Part shown: in pieces, positions 6,112 to 12,499 of the stretch | Position numbering within the stretch: the first letter of the stretch is position 1 | How the letters are laid out: each line of letters starts with the position of its first letter | Assembly (NCBI GenBank): GCA_014534155.1 | Contig: JACVSB010000019.1 | Span: forward strand, 1 to 14,010 | DNA: 14,010 bases | Reading direction: 5' to 3' | Source of the DNA: Thermoleophilia bacterium | Lineage (GTDB): Bacteria > Actinomycetota > Thermoleophilia > Gaiellales > Gaiellaceae | The notes under the pieces: model-generated | Databases searched by the model: none | What the model saw: the letters and a program-made list of their open reading frames with translations, nothing else | What the model was told of the DNA's origin: nothing | Position numbers and translations under genes: made by a program

Positions 6112-6627
6112 GCCGACGTCCGTCGGCGTGTCGATGTCGCCCGGGGCACCGAGGTCGTCGCACGGGACGAGCGCCGGCGAGAGCGAGCGCGCGCCCTCGT
6201 CGCCGACGGATCCCCACACCGGGCGCGCGAGGAGGAGCGGGTGGCCGCGCTCCCCCCCGTAGCTCGCCGCCACGACGTCGCCGGTGCCCTCGCGCCACGC
6301 AGCGAGCACGCGCTCGACGGCCGCCGGCTGCAGCCGCGGCCCGTCGGCGAGGACGATCACCACCGCGTCCGTCTCCGGCCCGAGAGCGCGCAGGGCGCAG
6401 GCGAGCGAGGCGCCGGGGCCGCGCTCCCACTCCGGACAGAAAACGACGCGCGCGCCCGGGACGTCCAGGCGGTAGGCGCCCGAGACGACCAGGATCTCGT
6501 CCAGGCTCGTCGCGCGCAGCGCGGCGAGGACCGCGGGGAGAAACAGGCGCTGCTTCGGCGAGCCGAAGCGGGTCGCGGCACCGGCGGCGAGCACGACGCC
6601 GACGACGCCCGCTCGGGGCTCGCTCAC
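6109..6627 (-). CDS. MobA/MocA-like nucleotidyltransferase (molybdenum cofactor maturation)
   Basis: A 172-residue protein of the MobA-like NTP transferase fold. The nucleotide-binding signature LAAGAATRFGSPK is at residues 13-25. LADGPRLQP (93-101) corresponds to the metal-binding LADMP motif of MocA/MobA. RGHPLLLARPVW (128-138), GDEGARSL (142-149) and DIDTPTD (164-170) match the C-terminal half of MocA-type proteins. These enzymes attach CMP or GMP to molybdopterin. MocA makes the cytosine dinucleotide form used by xanthine-oxidase-family enzymes, which fits its place as last gene of a molybdenum-hydroxylase operon. It is shorter than the usual 190-200 residues, mainly because the segment after SPK, normally containing a GKPLL-type loop, is compressed. 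The GTG start overlaps the stop of the FAD-subunit gene (GTGA). The cofactor made (MCD or MGD) is inferred from context. Confidence 0.85.
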   Translation of the reverse strand: MSEPRAGVVGVVLAAGAATRFGSPKQRLFLPAVLAALRATSLDEILVVSGAYRLDVPGARVVFCPEWERGPGASLACALRALGPETDAVVIVLADGPRLQPAAVERVLAAWREGTGDVVAASYGGERGHPLLLARPVWGSVGDEGARSLSPALVPCDDLGAPGDIDTPTDVG

Positions 6628-7454
6628 GCGATCGCGGCGAGCGCTCGTTCCACAAGGGCGCGGGCGATCTCGACCTTGTACGCGGTCCCCGGGAGGGGAG
6701 TGGCCTCGTCGAGCTCGTCCGGCGTCCCGAGGAGCCACGGGATGGGCGCGACGCCGGCGAGCGCGAGCCGGGTCTCGCCCGCGGCGAACCGAGCCGCGGC
6801 GACGCCGACGAGCGGGAACGCGAAGCGCCCGCGGTCCATCGCCTTCAGGTAGACGCTCGCCTCCGGGCTCGGGACGTCGAGCTCGAGGACGAGCTCACCC
6901 TCTGCGAGGGCGACGACGTCGCGCTCCTCGTCCGTCGGGAGGCGGTAGAGATCGGCGAGGGGAAGCGCGCGGCGCGTCGTGGAGACGGTTGCGCCGAGCG
7001 CGAGCAGCGCCGCAGCCGGGTCGGACGGGTGCGCGGACGCACAGCGGTCGTTCCCGAAGATCGCGTGCTCGCGGTGCTCGCCCTCCCGGGCGTGGCAGCG
7101 CTCTCCGCCGTGCAGGTAGCAGGGGAAGTGGAGGCGCCAGTACCAGCAGCGCGTCGCCTGGCGCAGGTTGCCGCCCATCGTGCCCATGGCGCGAAGCTGG
7201 GGCGAGGCGGCGAGGCGGCACGCCTCCCGGAGCGCCTCGGGGACGGCCGGCGAGCGCTCGAGCTCGGCCAGCGTGGTGCCGGCGCCGATCCGCGAGCCGT
7301 CGATGCCGCGCGGCAGGAGCGGACGGACGTCCTCCAGCTCGTCGGCGTCCACGAGCCGGTCGCGGAGGAGCGGGACGAGGTCGGTTCCGCCGGCGAGCGG
7401 GCGGCCCGAGACCTCGGCCAGGCTAGACGGCCGCCGGAGCGTGAACCCGCTCAC
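6624..7454 (-). CDS. Molybdenum hydroxylase FAD-binding subunit (CoxM/PaoB-like)
   Basis: A 276-residue FAD-binding subunit of a xanthine-oxidase-family enzyme, passing electrons from iron-sulfur centres to an acceptor. The two FAD-contact motifs are AGGTDLVPLL (21-30) and TMGGNLRQ (92-99). The middle holds four cysteines, C103, C112, C120 and C138, in TRCWYWR through NDRCASAHPSD. PaoB/YagS and 4-hydroxybenzoyl-CoA reductase beta subunits carry a comparable cysteine-containing insertion that binds an extra 4Fe-4S cluster, so the same is inferred here. A CO-dehydrogenase-like C-terminal domain follows (about 160-276; VYLKAMDRGRFAFPLVGVAAA). GTG 7454 is chosen because the family start (GFTLRRPSSLAE) follows directly and GGGAGG lies 3 nt upstream. 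The gene overlaps the end of the large-subunit gene by 32 nt and the start of the MobA-like gene by 4 nt. Confidence 0.93.
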   Translation of the reverse strand: MSGFTLRRPSSLAEVSGRPLAGGTDLVPLLRDRLVDADELEDVRPLLPRGIDGSRIGAGTTLAELERSPAVPEALREACRLAASPQLRAMGTMGGNLRQATRCWYWRLHFPCYLHGGERCHAREGEHREHAIFGNDRCASAHPSDPAAALLALGATVSTTRRALPLADLYRLPTDEERDVVALAEGELVLELDVPSPEASVYLKAMDRGRFAFPLVGVAAARFAAGETRLALAGVAPIPWLLGTPDELDEATPLPGTAYKVEIARALVERALAAIA

Positions 7455-9675
7455 GCGCCTCCCGAAGCGCCCGCAGCATCTCCTCGCGGGTGACGGGGAG
7501 CGATCGCACGTCCGCGCCGGTCGCATCGCGGATGGCGTTGGCGATCGCCGCCGCCGTCGGGATGATCGGCGGCTCGCCGAGCCCCTTCGCGCCCAGGTTC
7601 GTCAGGTGCTCGTCGGGGATGTCGAGGAGCTCGGTGACGATCTCCGGGACGTCGGCGATCGTGGGCAGCTTGTACGCGTCGAGAGTCTGGGTCAGGATCA
7701 CCCCCGTCTCGGGGTCCGAGAGCCTCGCCTCGGAGAGCGTGTGACCGATCCCCTGGATTATCCCGCCTTCGAGCTGGCTCGAGGCGCCCAGCGGGTTGAC
7801 GACACGTCCGACGTCGTGGATCGCGGCGATGCGCTCCACCCGGACTTCGCCCGTCTCGACGTCCACGGCGACCTCGGCCACCTGGACCCCGAACGTGAGG
7901 ACGCGCATCCCGGTCGGGTTCGGGCCGCGCGAGCCCTTCCCCAGGATCTGCGCCTCCGCGAGCAGGCCCGTCACCTCCTCGAGGGGCCACGACCCGCCGT
8001 CCTGCGAGACGACCTGGCCCCCCTTGAGGCTGAGGACTCGCTCCTCGCGGTCGAAGCGCTGCGCGGCGATCTCGAGGATCTGGCGCGCGGCGTCGGCCGC
8101 AGCGGCCCGTACGGCCGGGCCCATGCTCGGCGTCGTCGAGGAGCCGGCCGAGATGGAAGCCCACGGTCCCCGCGCCGTGTCGCCGAGCGCGACCTCCACG
8201 CGCTCGACAGGAAGCCCGAGCTCCTCGGCTGCGATCTGCGCCATCGCGGTCCGCGTTCCCGTGCCGATGTCCTGCATGGCGGTCACGACCGTGGCGCGCC
8301 CGTCCGAGCCCATCCGCACCCACGCGTACGAGGGCGGGCCGCCCGCGCCGTACCAGATCTGGCTCGCGAGCCCCGTGCCGCGCTTCCACGGCCCGTCCCT
8401 GCGGGCGCGCACTTCGCGACGGCGCTGCCAGTGCGGCTCGGCGCGCCGGTAGCACTCGCGCAGGTTCTTCGAGGAGAAGGGACGGCCGTCGACCAGGTCA
8501 GCGTCCGCGTGGTTTCGGCGCCGGAGCTCCAGCGGATCGAGGTCGAGCTTGCGGGCGAGCTCGTCGAGGAGGCACTCGAGCCCGAACGTCCCTTCCACGA
8601 ACCCCGGCGCCCGGAAGGCGGCGTTGGGCGGCGTGTTCAGGCGCGCTCCGTGCTCCACCGTACGCACGTTCTCGCAGGCGTAGAGCATCTTCATCGGGCC
8701 GGCCGTCTCCGGCGACCATCCGTCCGCGCCGACCGCGTTCACGAACTCGCCGGCGAGCGCGGTCAGCCGCCCGTCGGAGCGCGCGCCCGCGACGAGCCGC
8801 TGGATCGTGGCGTTCCGGTTTCCCGCCGCCACGTTCTCCTCGCGCCGCGTCAGCGCGCAGCGAACCGGCCGGCCGGCCTCGCGGGCGAGCTCGGCCGCGA
8901 GGAAGGTGTCCTCGCCGGCGCCGTTCTTGGCGCCGAAGCCGCCGCCCATGAACTCGCAGACGACGCGCACGCGATCGGGCGGCAGCCCGAACCGCTCGGC
9001 GACCTCGTCGCGGACACCCCACACGTACTGGGTCGAGGTGTAGACGGTGAGGCCGTCGCCAGTCCACTCGCACACCGACTGGTGGGTCTCCAGGGCGTTG
9101 TGGAGGACGACCTGCGTGCGGTACTCGGCCTCGACGACGGCGTCGGCCTCCGCGAGACCCCGGTCGACGTCGCCGCGCTCGTACCGCCGGGTCCTGCCGA
9201 CGAGCGACCCTCGGCGAACCGCCTCGTCGGGGTCGAGGAGCGGCTCCAGCACCTCCCACTCGACCTCGAGGAGCGCGAGCGCGGCGCGCGCCTGGGCTGG
9301 GGTCTCGGCCGCGAGGGCGGCGACGGGTTCGCCGTGGTACGACGGTTCGGAGGTCAGCGCCTCCGAGTCGCCCGGCGTGAGCAGAGCCCGGACGCCGGGC
9401 GCACCGCCGGCGCGCCTTGCCTCCAGCCGGCGGACGCGGGCGTGCGCGTGCGGGCTTCGCAGGACGGCCGCGTGGAGCAGGCCAGGGAGGCGAAGGTCGC
9501 CCGTGTAGCGCGCCTCGCCGCGCGCTCGCTCGCGACCGTCGATCCGCGCGGTGGGCCGGCCGACGGCGTCGCGCGCGCCCGCGGGCCACGGGTCGAGGAA
9601 GTCCTCCTCGACGACGATCCACTGCTCCTGGTAGCGGCCCTCGACCTCCTTCTCCGTCCGGATCAGTCGCGCCAT
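7423..9675 (-). CDS. Molybdenum hydroxylase large, molybdopterin-binding subunit
   Basis: A 750-residue catalytic subunit of the xanthine dehydrogenase/aldehyde oxidase family, full length. Motifs in order: GEARYTGDLRLPGLLHAAVLRSPH (53-76), ALETHQSV (194-201), TSTQYVWG (213-220), GGGFGAK (244-250), AFRAPG (353-358), QDIGTGT (468-474), GGIIQGIGHTL (637-647) and KGLGEPP (697-703). Glu701 is the conserved catalytic base. AFRAPG occupies the position of the CO dehydrogenase loop (AYRCSFR or AYRGAGR) and resembles the RAPG of PaoC-type aldehyde dehydrogenases, so this is not a CO dehydrogenase. It would hydroxylate an aldehyde or N-heterocycle at the Mo centre with water; the substrate is not known. 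A GAGGAGAGG ribosome binding site lies 8 nt before the ATG. Gene order is small, large, medium subunit. It is cytoplasmic: no Tat signal is seen here or on the small subunit. Confidence 0.95.
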   Translation of the reverse strand: MARLIRTEKEVEGRYQEQWIVVEEDFLDPWPAGARDAVGRPTARIDGRERARGEARYTGDLRLPGLLHAAVLRSPHAHARVRRLEARRAGGAPGVRALLTPGDSEALTSEPSYHGEPVAALAAETPAQARAALALLEVEWEVLEPLLDPDEAVRRGSLVGRTRRYERGDVDRGLAEADAVVEAEYRTQVVLHNALETHQSVCEWTGDGLTVYTSTQYVWGVRDEVAERFGLPPDRVRVVCEFMGGGFGAKNGAGEDTFLAAELAREAGRPVRCALTRREENVAAGNRNATIQRLVAGARSDGRLTALAGEFVNAVGADGWSPETAGPMKMLYACENVRTVEHGARLNTPPNAAFRAPGFVEGTFGLECLLDELARKLDLDPLELRRRNHADADLVDGRPFSSKNLRECYRRAEPHWQRRREVRARRDGPWKRGTGLASQIWYGAGGPPSYAWVRMGSDGRATVVTAMQDIGTGTRTAMAQIAAEELGLPVERVEVALGDTARGPWASISAGSSTTPSMGPAVRAAAADAARQILEIAAQRFDREERVLSLKGGQVVSQDGGSWPLEEVTGLLAEAQILGKGSRGPNPTGMRVLTFGVQVAEVAVDVETGEVRVERIAAIHDVGRVVNPLGASSQLEGGIIQGIGHTLSEARLSDPETGVILTQTLDAYKLPTIADVPEIVTELLDIPDEHLTNLGAKGLGEPPIIPTAAAIANAIRDATGADVRSLPVTREEMLRALREARERVHAPAAV

Positions 9676-9679
9676 CGGC

Positions 9680-10123
9680 TCATCCTCTCCTCGCCACGCT
9701 CACGATCGCCTCCTCGATCTTGGGGTAGGTGCCGCAGCGGCACAGGTTCCCCGCCATGCGGTGGCGGATCTCGTCGCGCGACGGGGTGGGTGCCTCGCGG
9801 AGGAGCGCCGCGGCGGAGACGATCTGCCCCGGCGTGCAGAAGCCGCACTGGAGGGCGTCGGCCGCGACGAACGCGTCCACGAGCGCGTGGTCGCGCAGCC
9901 CCTCGATGGTCGTCACCTCGCGCTCGCCAACCGCGGAGGCGAGCGTGAGGCACGAGAGAACCGCGTCGCCGTCCAGGAGCACGGTGCACGCGCCGCAGTG
10001 CCCCTCGGCGCAGGCGACCTTTGTCCCGGTGAGGCCGAGGTCGTCCCGGAGCGCCTCGGCGAGCGTACGCTCGTCGGGCACGTCCAGGACGTGGCGGGCG
10101 CCGTTGACGACGAGCTCAGGCAA
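9680..10123 (-). CDS. Molybdenum hydroxylase 2Fe-2S subunit
   Basis: A 147-residue iron-sulfur subunit with two 2Fe-2S clusters. The N-terminal plant-ferredoxin-like cluster uses C38, C43, C46 and C58 (CAEGHCGAC, then C58 in VLSCLT). The C-terminal helical cluster uses C93 and C96 (QCGFCTPG) with C128 and C130 (NLCRCGTY). It carries electrons from the molybdenum centre to the FAD subunit. Length and motif spacing are standard for the CoxS/XdhC-type small subunit. No Tat signal is present, unlike the periplasmic PaoA (YagT), so the complex should be cytoplasmic. The start is a TTG (10123-10121) whose first 8 bases overlap the end of the amidohydrolase gene, including its TGA. No ATG or GTG lies close upstream in frame, and the family N terminus (ELVVNGARHVLDV) begins right after it. 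Translation probably depends on coupling. Confidence 0.94.
   Translation of the reverse strand: MPELVVNGARHVLDVPDERTLAEALRDDLGLTGTKVACAEGHCGACTVLLDGDAVLSCLTLASAVGEREVTTIEGLRDHALVDAFVAADALQCGFCTPGQIVSAAALLREAPTPSRDEIRHRMAGNLCRCGTYPKIEEAIVSVARRG
9684..9692 (-). promoter_or_regulatory. Strong ribosome binding site for the large subunit
   Basis: GAGGAGAGG on the minus strand overlaps the last codons of the 2Fe-2S subunit gene and stands 8 nt before the ATG at 9675. It is one of the few clear Shine-Dalgarno sequences in the window and fixes the start of the large subunit. Confidence 0.7.
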
Positions 10124-11273
10124 CGGCGGTGACGGCCTCGATGTCGGCGAGGTGAAGGAGCCGGAAGGTCGTGCGCCCGAGGCGCATGCGCTCGTCGTCG
10201 TCCTCTGCCTCCCCGACGGTCCGCCAGAGGTCGCGCGCGCAGGAGACGAGCTCCGCGATTCGCTCCCGGGCCTCCGTGTGCCCGTCCCGCTCGCGGCACG
10301 CGTTCAGGGCGAGCCCGAGGACGCCGATCGTGTCGGGCTGGCGCGTCCAGAGAAGCGGCGTCGCCATGGCGAGGTAGTTGTGGATCCGGACGAACGAGAT
10401 CGGCTGCTCCAGCAGGTAGCGGCGACTCGGCTCGCTCGGCTCGACGGGAGGCTCGCCGTCCGCGATCCGCGAGGCCGTCCGACCGAGCACGTCTCTCAGC
10501 TGGGCGTCCGAGAGCCCGGCCGCGCGCGCGACCCGGACCGCGATCAGAAGCGACGTCGGCTGCTGTCCGTAGGGGTAGTCGGAGGCGTACAGCCCCTGCT
10601 CCGGCGAGAAGCGCTGGAAGACGTCGAGCAGGTCGATGGGGTTCCAGACGGAGGTGTCGAAGAAGACGCCCCGCCGCCGCGCGAAGGCGTCCGAGAGGTC
10701 GGCGAGGTCGGCGATGCCGCCGTGCGCGATGATGAGCTGCGCCTCGGGATAGGCGTCCATCAGCCGGCGCAGCTCCTCGGCGATGGGAGGGAGGCCGCGC
10801 CCTCCGTGGATCAGGATGGGCACGCGCCGGTCGGCGGCGAGCTCGAAGATGGGCGCGAGGCGCTCGTCGTTCAGCAGGAACCGCTGCGCGCGCGGGTGCA
10901 GCTTGATCCCGCGCGCTCCCCGGTCGAGGCTGCGGACGGCCTCCTCGACCGGCTGCTCGGCGAGGTCGAGGCGGACGAAGGGGATGAGCCGACCCGCGCT
11001 GCGCTCGGCGGCTGCGAGCGTCCGGTCGTTCGCGGCGCGGAAGGCCGGGTGGCGGTCCGGCTCGTCGAGGCAGAACGCGAAGGCGCGCGAGACGCCGTAG
11101 TGGCGCATCGTGGCGAGGAGGTCGTCCAGCGGCGCCACGAACCCGTCGATGTCGCGACCCACGTGCACGTGGGCGTCGAAGATCTCGGCGCCCTCGGGGA
11201 CGAGGGAGCGGAGCTCAGCGTCGTAGGCCGCGATGAGCGCGGCCGCGCGCTCGAAGACGTCGCCGGTTCCCAC
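10116..11273 (-). CDS. Metal-dependent amidohydrolase (Amidohydro_2 type) with C-terminal extension
   Basis: A 385-residue TIM-barrel hydrolase, the first gene of the molybdenum-hydroxylase operon. Metal-site residues visible are H35 and H37 (FDAHVHVG), the KLH segment at 124-126, H156 (PILIHGGRG), H184 (LIIAHGG) and D232 (YASDYPYG). This is the pattern of the Amidohydro_2 branch, which includes decarboxylases such as ACMSD as well as hydrolases; which reaction occurs is not known. The barrel appears to end near DVLGRTASRI (261-270). About 110 further residues, mainly helical in appearance (FVRIHNYLAMATPLLWTRQP, then IGVLGLALNACRERDGHTEA), form an extension I do not recognise. The start is GTG 11273, with a -10-like hexamer 8 nt upstream. 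Its stop overlaps the TTG start of the 2Fe-2S subunit. Context suggests it acts before or after the oxidation by the molybdenum enzyme. Confidence 0.88.
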   Translation of the reverse strand: MGTGDVFERAAALIAAYDAELRSLVPEGAEIFDAHVHVGRDIDGFVAPLDDLLATMRHYGVSRAFAFCLDEPDRHPAFRAANDRTLAAAERSAGRLIPFVRLDLAEQPVEEAVRSLDRGARGIKLHPRAQRFLLNDERLAPIFELAADRRVPILIHGGRGLPPIAEELRRLMDAYPEAQLIIAHGGIADLADLSDAFARRRGVFFDTSVWNPIDLLDVFQRFSPEQGLYASDYPYGQQPTSLLIAVRVARAAGLSDAQLRDVLGRTASRIADGEPPVEPSEPSRRYLLEQPISFVRIHNYLAMATPLLWTRQPDTIGVLGLALNACRERDGHTEARERIAELVSCARDLWRTVGEAEDDDERMRLGRTTFRLLHLADIEAVTAVA

Positions 11274-11281
11274 GCCGCCGG

Positions 11282-11287
11282 AGACTA
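11282..11287 (-). promoter_or_regulatory. -10-like hexamer TAGTCT before the amidohydrolase operon
   Basis: TAGTCT (11287 to 11282 on the minus strand) ends 8 nt before the GTG at 11273, in the manner of the other TAGnnT elements here. It would start a leaderless or nearly leaderless transcript covering the five-gene operon. No -35 is evident. Confidence 0.4.
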
Positions 11288-11324
11288 CCTGCGCGCCCGC
11301 CGCATGACCCTGCGCCGCGAGGAG

Positions 11325-11344
11325 GACGGCGGGAGGACGCCGTC
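11325..11344. promoter_or_regulatory. Candidate operator dyad in the divergent promoter region
   Basis: GACGGCG (11325-11331) and CGCCGTC (11338-11344) are exact reverse complements separated by 6 nt. The dyad ends 2 nt before the TAGGAT hexamer of the M24 peptidase, where a regulator or the -35 would sit. It lies about 40 nt upstream of the amidohydrolase promoter on the other strand. No transcription regulator gene of matching type is adjacent. Confidence 0.3.
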
Positions 11345-11346
11345 GT

Positions 11347-11352
11347 TAGGAT
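11347..11352 (+). promoter_or_regulatory. -10-like hexamer TAGGAT before the M24 peptidase
   Basis: TAGGAT is followed by 6 nt (CGCGGC) and the ATG at 11359. Hexamer and spacing are identical to the element at 1841. A leaderless transcript is predicted; no Shine-Dalgarno lies between hexamer and start. Confidence 0.55.
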
Positions 11353-11358
11353 CGCGGC

Positions 11359-12462
11359 ATGCCCGACGTCCTCATGTTCGCCGACACCGTGCGCTCGCCG
11401 GAGCTTCGACACGAGGTTCCGGTCCCCGTCCCCGACCCGCTCGTCTACGTGGAGCGAGACGGCGCTCGGGCCGTGTACGCGCGCTCCCTCGAGCTGCCGC
11501 GCCTCGGCGAGGTCGACGGGCTCACGGCGTACCCGTTCGAGGAGATCGGGCTCGACGAGCTGGTTGCGGCCGGGAAGGCCTCGCACGAGGCGAACCGGGA
11601 GCTCGTCCTGCGCGCCTGCCGACACGCCGGGGTGGAGCGGGCCGTCGTCCCCCGCACGTTCCCGCTCGAGATCGCCGACTACGTCAGGGCCGAGGGGGTC
11701 GAGCTCGACCCCGAGGGGTCGCTCTTCGACCACCGCCGGCGCGCGAAGACGGACCGCGAGCTGGACGGGATCCGGCGCGCGCTCCGCGGCACCGAGGAGG
11801 CTCTCGTCCGGGTCCGCGACCTCCTGCGCACACGGGACGGCGCGACCTGCGAGGAGCTCCAGGCCGAGGTCGCGCTCAGCTTCGCGCGCGCGGGGCTCGC
11901 GATGCCCGACGGCCTCATCCTCTCCCACGGAGCGCAGACCGCGGTCGGCCACGAGCCCGGGTCGGGCCCGATCGCGCCCGGCGAGCCCGTCGTCGTCGAC
12001 CTCTACCCGCTCGACACGGCCTCGGGCTGCTACGCGGACACGACGCGGACCTTCTGCCTCGGGGAGGCGCCGGCGGAGCTGCGCGAGTACCACGAGCTCT
12101 GCCGCCGCGCGCTCGAGCGCTCCCGGGCCCTCGTTCGCCCGGGCGCGACCGGCGCTGAGCTGTACGCGGCCGCCGCGGAGGTCTTCGAGGAGGCGGGCTA
12201 CGCCACCCAGCGGACGAAGCAGCCGGGCGAGGCGCTCGATCACGGCTTCTTCCACTCGCTGGGGCACGGGGTCGGCCTGGAGGTGCACGAGCGGCCGCTG
12301 CTCGGGCGAAACGGGGAGGAGCTCGTCGCCGGCGACGTCGTCACGCTCGAGCCGGGTTGCTACCGCCCCGGGTTCGGCGGCTGCCGCCTGGAGGATCTCG
12401 TCCTCGTGACCGAGGACGGCCACGAGACCCTGACCGAGTTCCCGTACGACCTCGAGGTCTGA
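11359..12462 (+). CDS. M24-family metallopeptidase (Xaa-Pro peptidase-like)
   Basis: A 367-residue pita-bread-fold peptidase, cytoplasmic. The first 125 residues form the variable N-terminal domain. The catalytic domain begins near RRRAKTDRELDGIRRA. The five expected metal ligands are D214 (VVVDLYP), D227 (YADTTRTF), H303 (HSLGHGVGLEVHE), E331 (TLEPGCY) and E345 (CRLEDLVLV). H310 matches the second catalytic-site histidine. In most aminopeptidase P and prolidase proteins the first aspartate lies in a DxG motif; here it is DLYP, so substrate choice may differ. Members remove or cleave N-terminal residues before proline, using two Mn or Co ions. The gene is transcribed divergently from the amidohydrolase operon, with 85 bp between. 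Its stop is 37 nt from the stop of the convergent M16 gene. Family certain, substrate uncertain. Confidence 0.92.
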   Translation: MPDVLMFADTVRSPELRHEVPVPVPDPLVYVERDGARAVYARSLELPRLGEVDGLTAYPFEEIGLDELVAAGKASHEANRELVLRACRHAGVERAVVPRTFPLEIADYVRAEGVELDPEGSLFDHRRRAKTDRELDGIRRALRGTEEALVRVRDLLRTRDGATCEELQAEVALSFARAGLAMPDGLILSHGAQTAVGHEPGSGPIAPGEPVVVDLYPLDTASGCYADTTRTFCLGEAPAELREYHELCRRALERSRALVRPGATGAELYAAAAEVFEEAGYATQRTKQPGEALDHGFFHSLGHGVGLEVHERPLLGRNGEELVAGDVVTLEPGCYRPGFGGCRLEDLVLVTEDGHETLTEFPYDLEV

Positions 12463-12469
12463 CCTCGCG

Positions 12470-12488
12470 GGCGCGCCCCGAGCGCGCC
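12470..12488. terminator. Candidate bidirectional terminator between convergent peptidase genes
   Basis: GGCGCGC (12470-12476) pairs with GCGCGCC (12482-12488) across a CCCGA loop. It fills much of the 37-nt gap between the stops of the M24 and M16 genes. No T tract is present on either strand, so this is a positional call. Confidence 0.4.
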
Positions 12489-12499
12489 GGGGTCGAGCG

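Noticed and set aside
6627..6738. An N-terminal extension of the MobA-like protein from an earlier start at 6738.
   Set aside because: It would lie inside the FAD-subunit gene and add an Arg/Pro-rich tail; the GTG at 6627 forms the usual GTGA overlap and begins just before the nucleotide-binding motif.
5319..7493. A 724-codon plus-strand open frame.
   Set aside because: Shadow of the LytR_C, MobA-like and FAD-subunit genes; no domain is recognisable and it ends in repetitive Arg/Pro/Ala.
7168..9948. A 926-codon plus-strand open frame opposite the molybdenum-hydroxylase genes.
   Set aside because: It crosses three real minus-strand genes, has Arg-rich composition and no motif; it is a shadow frame.
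6624..10123. Carbon monoxide dehydrogenase (coxSLM) as the identity of the molybdenum enzyme.
   Set aside because: Gene order is the same, but the large-subunit loop is AFRAPG, not AYRCSFR or AYRGAGR, and the FAD subunit carries four extra cysteines of the PaoB/HcrB type.
9729..12158. An 809-codon plus-strand open frame.
   Set aside because: It runs antisense through the 2Fe-2S and amidohydrolase genes and out of frame through the M24 gene, all of which have strong motifs.
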